The position numbers were made by a program, and so were the translations under genes. A stretch of 64,000 nucleotides of DNA from Paenibacillus xylanexedens (GTDB lineage: Bacteria; Bacillota; Bacilli; Paenibacillales; Paenibacillaceae): the NCBI RefSeq assembly GCF_007680605.1, contig NZ_VEIO01000002.1:1-64000 (forward strand), written 5' to 3'. Within the stretch, counting starts at the first letter, position 1. Each line of letters starts with the position of its first letter. Shown here piece after piece: positions 27,201 to 32,254 of this stretch. The notes below the pieces were generated by a model that saw only the letters and a list, made by a program, of their open reading frames with translations, did not search any database and was not told where the DNA came from.

Positions 27201-27511
27201 ATAAAGCCCTGAAACAGATGGATAACAAACCGCACATTTTGCAGTACGCGTTGAATAAGTTTGCTCTAGAATATAGCGGATTTGAGCAAAAAATGCAGAT
27301 TTATCTTGAGCAAAAGCAAATGAATGATGTTGTACGGAGTACACATTCTCTCAAAGGTGTTGCAGCCCACCTGCATGCTGTGAAACTGCTGCAGGCCGTT
27401 CTGCATCTGGAATCGCTTTTGTCTCATCCATCTTCGGAAGTAGAGTTGACCCTCAGCCTGCAATGGGTTCAGCAAGAAATTGATCATATTTCAGAGTCAC
27501 TACCATGGTAA
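24293..27511 (+). CDS. Hybrid sensor histidine kinase with two receivers and an Hpt domain
   Basis: This 1072-residue phosphorelay protein begins with five to six membrane helices (residues 5-180) of the 5TM-LYT type (FRSIVYLLAAYYGGGGTAFIT). Two PAS-like domains follow (about 205-310 and 320-435), then HisKA with H455 (LMSHELRTPL) and the ATPase domain (NLLNNAIKF, DTGIGIS, GGSGLGLVIC). The first receiver (about 695-820) is diverged. The second has phosphoacceptor D889 (ILMDLFMPLMDG). The C-terminal Hpt domain carries H1018 (STHSLKGVAAH). The TTG start has only a weak ribosome-binding site. It converges on an orphan response regulator gene 22 bases away. Confidence 0.9.
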   Translation: MLRDIVLNFTLILIFVFLIHHYLNQLSNRHKPSFTSRLIIGIAMSMLGTALYYFSIILDDGTMLNFRSIVYLLAAYYGGGGTAFITFAGLWVFRINAGFWPSIENLDYALYELLFVLAASLNFKYIHRFIFRWFSGSFLFIAVYQFTMYMTYPASPYSHGITLMSQILCMLLIVLFIYFLNQNHQYRQLVVQKEQEMLEMLRRQPGFTFKLHKLNGKFEFLLLEGEMLSHLGMDMRSLEQSFQLGTINALPQEKIQFLKTQFNRAWRGEHFFFEIEHKGNYALVKLGPFLEGKMVKYVIGYGLDITEHRAVRRRIQESEERYRLLERVSSNWVAGLDGAGNIVSINQKFLDVLQADRQQVIGRALADLLVMEKSDCWVTVLQKVISSKTNHEAELTFRIGESDELHVRVHLYPLKSSGSCEQIKAVFQDMTDQYHRVKADKASQAKSEFLALMSHELRTPLNSITSFSSLLQRTDLTPQQQDYLGKITVSSQSLLALINDILDFSRIEAGMFNVENVPFSLEDVFKRVADQISTAIGNKDIKIIFHTDPELPLTVIGDPFRLEQVLINLLNNAIKFTDEGYVIFHAEVLTLEDKHVEVRFEVEDTGIGISPEQMERLFVPFSQAEPSTYRRYGGSGLGLVICYHLITSLGGSLQVESVLGEYSMFTFELVYELTETEDLSFLPTYPLLYAVNDVMIVESDRRVAENLEQMLRSFGLRPRIYSSVREVLGNDKYDDEGDETSSLLIMLDMDTEPVDDEPSWERLKDRLKDIRIQVLGYTRGVGENALEGKQNSIDPNALLFKPITRVGLFETLLTLQDGEVQNLNRITNQDESSNRMNQGAILVAEDHEINQIAIRAMLQQLGFEVKVVKNGKEILSELPVQPWKLILMDLFMPLMDGLEAVKHIRQMRQYDHLPVIALTANSMKKDHKEYIEAGMNAVLTKPIDEQQLQDVLVAWIDLKGLHEIRGIDTDKALKQMDNKPHILQYALNKFALEYSGFEQKMQIYLEQKQMNDVVRSTHSLKGVAAHLHAVKLLQAVLHLESLLSHPSSEVELTLSLQWVQQEIDHISESLPW

Positions 27512-27533
27512 AGATGGCTAGCAGAGGTTATGC

Positions 27534-28208
27534 CTAAGGTGTGAATTTATACCCGACCCCCCATATGGTTTGAATATATTGGGGGTTTTTCGGATTATCT
27601 TCAATTTTTTTGCGGAGTTTCGTAATATGTACATCAATGGTCCGATCATTAATATAGGCATCTATTCCGCGAATGGCTTCAATTAAAGCATACCGACTGA
27701 ACACTTTGCCAGGATTAAGCACAAACAGCTTCATGATCTCGAATTCGGAGAACGTCGTTTCGACTCTGCGATGGTTTAACAGAATGGTCCTGCGTGCCAC
27801 ATCAAGGCTTAACCCTGATTCCGTTTCGGTCACTACAGAGTTTTCCAATAAAGCATAGCGGCGTAAAACAGCCTCGATGCGAGCCTTCAGTTCCTGCATG
27901 CTGAACGGTTTACAGACAAAATCATCTGCGCCGTCGGTTAAGGAGCGAATACGTTCAGACACCTCAGTTAACGAAGAAATGACAATCATCGGTAGGGAGG
28001 TATGTTCACGCATGATTGCGCATGGATTTTTCCCACCTGAATCAGGTAACATCAGGTCTATTAAAATGATATTTGGTCTGGTTTCAAGCTGCAAAAGTGC
28101 ACACCCGATGGTGTCCACACGATCTACTTCGTAGCCTTCACCTTGTAAATACAGGGATAAAGTGTCGCCCAGCATGTTGTCGTCCTCTATAATAAGCACT
28201 TTAGTCAT
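27534..28208 (-). CDS. OmpR-family response regulator (orphan)
   Basis: This protein of about 224 residues has a receiver domain with E8-D9-D10, phosphoacceptor D51 (IILIDLMLPDSGG) and the lysine of VCKPFSM. A winged-helix domain follows (FSEFEIMKLFVLNPGKVFSR, DVHITKLRKKI, WGVGYKF). The ATG ending at 28208 is preferred because AAAGGAA lies six bases before it; an alternative start seven codons upstream lacks one. No kinase gene is in its own operon. The convergent hybrid kinase with its Hpt domain is the nearest candidate phosphodonor. Confidence 0.9.
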   Translation of the reverse strand: MTKVLIIEDDNMLGDTLSLYLQGEGYEVDRVDTIGCALLQLETRPNIILIDLMLPDSGGKNPCAIMREHTSLPMIVISSLTEVSERIRSLTDGADDFVCKPFSMQELKARIEAVLRRYALLENSVVTETESGLSLDVARRTILLNHRRVETTFSEFEIMKLFVLNPGKVFSRYALIEAIRGIDAYINDRTIDVHITKLRKKIEDNPKNPQYIQTIWGVGYKFTP

Positions 28209-28282
28209 GGTGTTCCTTTCTGAATCCACGTTATATAGGTATGTTAGGTAATAGATGTCGCTCTCCCTGGCAAGTAAGCAGT

Positions 28283-29131
28283 TCAGGATTCATTACTTCG
28301 ATCAAGCAGTTGCATGAGTTTACGCTCTGTTGCCGTTTCTGGTGCGGGTGTATAAATGCTGCATCGCAAATCGGAATTGCCTTGAATCTGTAGTGAGGTC
28401 AGGTCGAACAACATTTTTCCCGCTCTGGAATGTCTGAATTCAATCCATACATCAGGAGCACTGCTTACGCTGCTTTGTTTCCACAATGCTTGAAAATCAG
28501 GGTGGCGATTCATCATATCATTCAAAAATAAATTATACCATTCATCGTCGACATAACGACCATAATAGCCACGAAAAATAGATAAAAATCCGCTGACGAA
28601 GTCCTCCCAGTTCACTGCAAGCCTGCGCAACTCTTTTCGATCAAATACCAGACTAATCATATTCCGCTGTTCTAAGGGGATCTGTTCAAAGTTCATAAAA
28701 ACTTGTGCGGCAGCCTCATTCCAGCCGACAATGAAACAGCGCCGATCAGAGATAATGGTAGGACAATAGCGCAATTCCTGCAAGATTTTCTGCAATGACG
28801 GGTGAAGCTGAAGCGTGTCTGGTTCCGGCACGGGCAGATCCGAATAATGCTCCGTAGCTAGAGAAAACAAGTATTTACGTTCATCTGCAGTGAGTCTGAG
28901 AGCAGAAGAAATGCTGTCCAGTACAGCATGTGAAACCTGAATGCTTCGTCCCTGTTCCAGCCAGGTATACCAAGTCGTGCTAACGTTAGCTAATTGGGCG
29001 ACTTCTTCTCTTCTTAAACCAGGTGTTCTTCGCCGGCCTCCGGCAGGCAAGCCAACGGATTCCGGAGAGAGTTTCGAACGCTGTGTTTTCAAAAAAGTGG
29101 ATAACGCCTGTAGTCGAATAACATCACTCAA
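28283..29131 (-). CDS. XRE-type regulator with MmyB-like ligand-binding domain
   Basis: This 282-residue protein has an N-terminal helix-turn-helix (residues about 8-80, with GLPAGGRRRTPGLRREEVAQ and VSTTWYTWLEQGR, the signature of MmyB-type regulators). A PAS-like C-terminal domain follows (TIISDRRCFIVGWNEAAAQVF, NMISLVFD), which in relatives binds fatty-acid-like ligands. The TTG start has AAGGTGA upstream. It is divergent from a stand-alone fabF, with an 8-bp inverted repeat in the shared promoter region. Regulation of fabF by this protein is an inference that fits the lipid-like ligand preference. Confidence 0.9.
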   Translation of the reverse strand: MSDVIRLQALSTFLKTQRSKLSPESVGLPAGGRRRTPGLRREEVAQLANVSTTWYTWLEQGRSIQVSHAVLDSISSALRLTADERKYLFSLATEHYSDLPVPEPDTLQLHPSLQKILQELRYCPTIISDRRCFIVGWNEAAAQVFMNFEQIPLEQRNMISLVFDRKELRRLAVNWEDFVSGFLSIFRGYYGRYVDDEWYNLFLNDMMNRHPDFQALWKQSSVSSAPDVWIEFRHSRAGKMLFDLTSLQIQGNSDLRCSIYTPAPETATERKLMQLLDRSNES

Positions 29132-29149
29132 TGGATCACCTTCAATCTG

Positions 29150-29180
29150 TTTATCATGGTAGTCATTATACTATGATAAA
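29150..29180. promoter_or_regulatory. Probable operator between the XRE regulator and fabF
   Basis: TTTATCAT (29150-29157) and ATGATAAA (29173-29180) form an exact inverted repeat with a 15-base spacer. The centre is 34 bases from the regulator start and about 110 from fabF. A TATACT (29167-29172) lies within it and could be a -10 element. Confidence 0.55.
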
Positions 29181-29273
29181 TGACAACTTGTAATAGGATA
29201 TACAGAAATGGCACTATGAATGCATAAGCATCAGGAAACTGAATGAAGAACGTTACAAGGAGGACAAACCGGG

Positions 29274-30518
29274 ATGAGTATGGAACGAGTTGTGATTACA
29301 GGAATGGGAGTAATTTCTCCACTCGGCAATGATGTAGATACATTCTGGGGCGCTTTGAAGGAAGGCAGATCAGGAATTTCTCCGATTGAACATCTGGACA
29401 GCGCTTTGTATAAAACGAGAATGGGCGGATTGATTCGTGATTTTGATGGTGAAGCTAGATTCGGACGCAAAGAAGCCAGGCGTATGGATCGGTTTGTACA
29501 ATTTGCTGTTGCGGCAGCAGATCAGGCGTTATCGGATTCCGGTCTAGTGCTGGAATCGCTGGACCGGGAGCGAGTAGGTGTGTATATTGGCTCAGGTATA
29601 GGCGGTATTCAGACCTTGATGGATCAGGGCAGTGTCTTGTCGGAACGCGGAGCATCGCGGGTTAGTCCAACGCTTGTTCCGATGATGATATCCAATATGG
29701 CGGCGGCCACCGTTAGTATGAGATTCGGATGCTGGGGGCCAACGCTCTCTCCGGTAACGGCTTGTTCCATTGGAAACACAGCTATTGGTGAAGCGTACCG
29801 GCTGATTCGCCACGGAGGAGCAGATGTTATTTTTGCAGGAGGTACAGAAGCAGCAGTCACAGAAATATCGCTTGCGAGTTTCGGCAATGCAACAGCATTA
29901 TCTACCCGAAATGAAGCTTATACAGCGGCAAGCCGGCCCTTTGATGCAGGCAGAGACGGGTTTGTGATGGCAGAGGGGGCAGGGATTCTGGTCGTGGAGG
30001 CCCTGTCTCATGCACTGGCAAGGGGGGCGAATATTCTCGCTGAGGTGATCGGATATGGAGCTACCTCTGACGCGTACCACATGGTAGCCACCCATCCTGA
30101 GGGTCGGGGAGCTTATCTTGCCATGAGGGCAGCGTTGCGCGATGCGAAGCTGGAGCCTCAAGATATCGGTGTGATCAACGCTCATGCGACCAGCACAGAG
30201 GCGGGGGATCTTTCTGAAACGAGAGCGATTAAACAGCTTTTTGGTGAGTTGGCCTATCATATCCCCGTAACAGCGAACAAGTCCATGACAGGGCATATGC
30301 TTGGTGCCGCAGGGGGAGCAGAAGCGATATCTCTCGTTCAAACGCTGCGACAAGGCATCATACCGCCAACCATTAATCAGGAGCAGAAAGATCCCGAATG
30401 CGATCTGGATTATGTCCCAAATGTCGCGAGAGAAGCAGTCTTGCAGACGGGCATGTCCAATTCTTTCGGATTCGGCGGACATAATGCGGTTATTATTCTT
30501 CAGAAATATTCAGCATGA
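29274..30518 (+). CDS. fabF: 3-oxoacyl-ACP synthase II (stand-alone paralogue)
   Basis: This 414-residue thiolase-fold condensing enzyme elongates acyl-ACP with malonyl-ACP. The Cys-His-His triad is visible: C164 in VTACSIGNTAI, a histidine in INAHATSTEAGD (about 304) and one in NKSMTGHMLGAAGGAE (about 341). MSNSFGFGGHNA closes the active-site wall. Length equals FabF. The nucleophile context (ACSIGNT) differs a little from housekeeping FabF (ACATGTN), and no fabD, fabG or acpP is adjacent, so this is probably a second copy with its own regulator. AAGGAGG lies ten bases before the ATG. Confidence 0.9.
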   Translation: MSMERVVITGMGVISPLGNDVDTFWGALKEGRSGISPIEHLDSALYKTRMGGLIRDFDGEARFGRKEARRMDRFVQFAVAAADQALSDSGLVLESLDRERVGVYIGSGIGGIQTLMDQGSVLSERGASRVSPTLVPMMISNMAAATVSMRFGCWGPTLSPVTACSIGNTAIGEAYRLIRHGGADVIFAGGTEAAVTEISLASFGNATALSTRNEAYTAASRPFDAGRDGFVMAEGAGILVVEALSHALARGANILAEVIGYGATSDAYHMVATHPEGRGAYLAMRAALRDAKLEPQDIGVINAHATSTEAGDLSETRAIKQLFGELAYHIPVTANKSMTGHMLGAAGGAEAISLVQTLRQGIIPPTINQEQKDPECDLDYVPNVAREAVLQTGMSNSFGFGGHNAVIILQKYSA

Positions 30519-30551
30519 GCAGATGGCTGGATAAACGGGCATTATAAAAAC

Positions 30552-30585
30552 AAACAGCGCCGCCAATATGGCTGCGCTGTTTTCA
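30552..30585. terminator. Bidirectional terminator between fabF and nasA
   Basis: ACAGCGCCGCC (30554-30564) pairs, with one mismatch, with GGCTGCGCTGT (30570-30580). An A run precedes it and a T run follows, so it can serve both convergent genes. Confidence 0.85.
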
Positions 30586-30600
30586 TGTGTAGGCAAGGAA

Positions 30601-31833
30601 TCAAGACGTCAGGGAAGTTGAATCCGCAATACCTTTGCCACTTCTGCTTAGCCAGCTTACCCGCCAGCGGGATTGCATGAAGAGAACAAGGCACATCGAA
30701 GCGGCAGCGATGAGACTGAGGATGACAAATCCTGGCGTGTAAGATTGATAAGTGCTGTAAAGTTGGCCCAGAATGAGTGGTAAAGCGTAACCTCCCAAAC
30801 CTCCGGCTGCACCTACGATACCTGTCATCAGGCCAATCTCGTTGCCAAAACGTTGTGGAACCAGCTGGAATACAGAACCGTTCCCGGCCCCAAGGCACAT
30901 CATACCGAGGAACAGCATGGCGATGACTACGGGAAGCGGCGGCAGGAAGGATACACCCAGAAGCATGATGCAGGCGCCGGAGTACAAGAAGGTAAGCATC
31001 CGGGTTCCGCCGATTTTATCCGCCAGAAAACCACCAACAGGCCGGAAGAAGCTGCCTGCAATGACACAGAACGTCGTAATGTCGGCGGCATGAACGGCAG
31101 AAAGTCCATATTGGGTATTAAAGAAAATGGTCAGATAATTACACAGTCCAACGAAACCGCCAAAGGTGACGCAATAGAAGGCACAGAAGACCCATGCATC
31201 TTTTTGCTTAAGCAAGGTTCCGTACTGGGATAACTTCTTAGGCTCTGGACGATTCGGACTGTTTTTAGCGAAGATGGAAAAGAGGATAAAGACGATAACA
31301 ATCGGGATGATCGCGAGTCCGAAAACAACTTCCCAGCTACCAAAATGAGTGGCCAGACGATTGGCAAACAGGGTAGCGAGAACCGTTCCGCTATTACCTG
31401 CCCCGGCAATCCCCATGGCAAGACCTTGATGTTCTTTAGGATACCACTGTCCTGCAAGCGGCAGCGCGGCTGCGAATGAAGCGCCCGCTACGCCGAGTAA
31501 AAGAGCTACGACATACAGTTGGCTGAGCGAATCCACCCATAACCAGCCCAATAACAATGGAACGAGGGTGAATAACATACCGATTTGAGCGGTTAATTTG
31601 GGACCAATATAGTCGGACATGAAGCCAAGCACCAGCCGCAGAATAGAGCCCCCGAGAATGGGCAGGGCGACCAGATTCGCTTTTTCCAATGGGGTCATCG
31701 GATAATCCATGGCAATAATAACAGCGAGCGGACCGAGCATACCCCAGATCATAAAACTGATGTCAAAATACATAAATGCTCCGAACAGCGTGGGCTTATG
31801 CCCGCTTTTCCAAAAACTTTTGCTCTCTACCAT
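30601..31833 (-). CDS. nasA: Nitrate transporter, NarK/NasA family MFS
   Basis: This 410-residue twelve-helix transporter has the nitrate/nitrite-porter signatures: a conserved arginine in ILRLVLGFMSDYIGPK, the glycine-rich GVAGASFAAALPLAGQWYPKEHQG around residues 115-136 and GAGNGSVFQLVPQRF near 320. It is divergent from nasB-nasC, the same layout as B. subtilis nasA. The leader carries a promoter overlapped by a GlnR/TnrA box and a two-hairpin ANTAR-type antiterminator, so expression should need nitrogen limitation and nitrate. The start has GAGGAGCGATGAGG upstream on the minus strand. Confidence 0.92.
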   Translation of the reverse strand: MVESKSFWKSGHKPTLFGAFMYFDISFMIWGMLGPLAVIIAMDYPMTPLEKANLVALPILGGSILRLVLGFMSDYIGPKLTAQIGMLFTLVPLLLGWLWVDSLSQLYVVALLLGVAGASFAAALPLAGQWYPKEHQGLAMGIAGAGNSGTVLATLFANRLATHFGSWEVVFGLAIIPIVIVFILFSIFAKNSPNRPEPKKLSQYGTLLKQKDAWVFCAFYCVTFGGFVGLCNYLTIFFNTQYGLSAVHAADITTFCVIAGSFFRPVGGFLADKIGGTRMLTFLYSGACIMLLGVSFLPPLPVVIAMLFLGMMCLGAGNGSVFQLVPQRFGNEIGLMTGIVGAAGGLGGYALPLILGQLYSTYQSYTPGFVILSLIAAASMCLVLFMQSRWRVSWLSRSGKGIADSTSLTS

Positions 31834-31894
31834 TCCTCATCGCTCCTCATCCAAGTAGGTTCTTTGTTATGTCTCTATGTTTTCGTTCGGGCAG

Positions 31895-31936
31895 AAAAAG
31901 GCCGCAAGCCGTCCTGAATTAGAACGATTTGCGGCC
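31895..31936 (-). terminator. Leader terminator (attenuator) of nasA
   Basis: On the minus strand GGCCGCAAATCGTTC (31936-31922) pairs with GGACGGCTTGCGGCC (31914-31900) around a seven-base loop, then five T. It lies between the nasA promoter and the gene. Its 5' arm overlaps the second ANTAR-type hairpin, so the two structures exclude each other. Confidence 0.88.
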
Positions 31937-31974
31937 CCGTTGCCGACAGGCGGTACACTTCTTTGTGTTCCCGC
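31932..31974 (-). promoter_or_regulatory. ANTAR-type dual-hexaloop antiterminator in the nasA leader
   Basis: Minus-strand hairpin 1 (31974-31950) is GCGG-GA-ACAC, loop AAAGAA, GTGT-A-CCGC. Hairpin 2 (31945-31932) is CGGC, loop AACGGG, GCCG. Both loops are six bases with A at position 1 and G at position 4, the pattern recognised by ANTAR-domain proteins such as EutV, NasT and NasR. The 3' arm of hairpin 2 is part of the terminator stem, so protein binding would block termination. Confidence 0.8.
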
Positions 31975-32010
31975 TTCTGAGATGATCACATCGCTGTGAT
32001 TTTGATTCAA

Positions 32011-32039
32011 ATTATAAAAAGGGAAAAATATAATGTCAA
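32011..32039 (-). promoter_or_regulatory. Sigma-A promoter of nasA
   Basis: On the minus strand TTGACA (32039-32034), a 17-base spacer, then TATAAT (32016-32011): a full consensus match. Predicted start near 32004. A GlnR/TnrA-type box covers the -35. A strong core promoter of this kind suits control by repression and antitermination. Confidence 0.85.
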
Positions 32040-32050
32040 CAAAAATAACA
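32034..32050. promoter_or_regulatory. GlnR/TnrA-type box, nasA side
   Basis: TGTCA-N7-TAACA fits the GlnR/TnrA consensus TGTNAN7TNACA exactly. It overlaps the nasA -35 element and is centred about 38 bases upstream of the predicted nasA start. Confidence 0.8.
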
Positions 32051-32096
32051 TTAAATTTTAAAATAATTATTCCATAACCCATTTTTCATTATTTCA

Positions 32097-32113
32097 TGTC
32101 AATTTAATTGACA
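32097..32113. promoter_or_regulatory. GlnR/TnrA-type box, nasB side
   Basis: TGTCA-ATTTAAT-TGACA is a perfect match to TGTNAN7TNACA and nearly a perfect palindrome. It overlaps the nasB -35 element and is centred about 38 bases upstream of the predicted nasB start, mirroring the site on the nasA side. Confidence 0.85.
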
Positions 32114-32136
32114 TATGTTTTGAATTCAATTAATCT
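32108..32136 (+). promoter_or_regulatory. Sigma-A promoter of nasB-nasC
   Basis: TTGACA (32108-32113) is followed after 17 bases by TAATCT (32131-32136). Predicted start near 32143, nine bases before the first leader hairpin. Confidence 0.75.
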
Positions 32137-32151
32137 GAATTTAATAAGAAT

Positions 32152-32191
32152 CTACACAATGGCGTGTAGAGCTCGGAGGCAATGGTGCCCC
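32152..32191 (+). promoter_or_regulatory. ANTAR-type dual-hexaloop antiterminator in the nasB leader
   Basis: Hairpin 1 is CTACAC, loop AATGGC, GTGTAG (32152-32169). Hairpin 2 is GGAGGC, loop AATGGT, GCCCC (32175-32191, one mismatch in the stem). Both loops have six bases with A1 and G4. Hairpin 2 shares its 3' arm with the following terminator. The same design, with different stem sequences, is found in the divergent nasA leader, which argues strongly against chance. Confidence 0.85.
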
Positions 32192-32230
32192 TTTTCCCCA
32201 TAAGGAAAAGGGGTTATTGCGTTTTCAATC
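32188..32230 (+). terminator. Leader terminator (attenuator) of nasB-nasC
   Basis: CCCCTTTTCC (32188-32197) and GGAAAAGGGG (32204-32213) form a perfect ten-bp stem with a six-base loop, followed by TTATTGCGTTTT. The first four bases also belong to the second ANTAR-type hairpin. Confidence 0.82.
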
Positions 32231-32254
32231 GGAGAAAGGGATAGGGGGCGGCCC

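Noticed and set aside
31985-32000. CRP/FNR-like site near the nasA start
   Set aside because: ATCACA-TCGC-TGTGAT has the half-sites in the reverse order from TGTGA-N6-TCACA and sits at the start of the transcript, so it is more likely an RNA hairpin.
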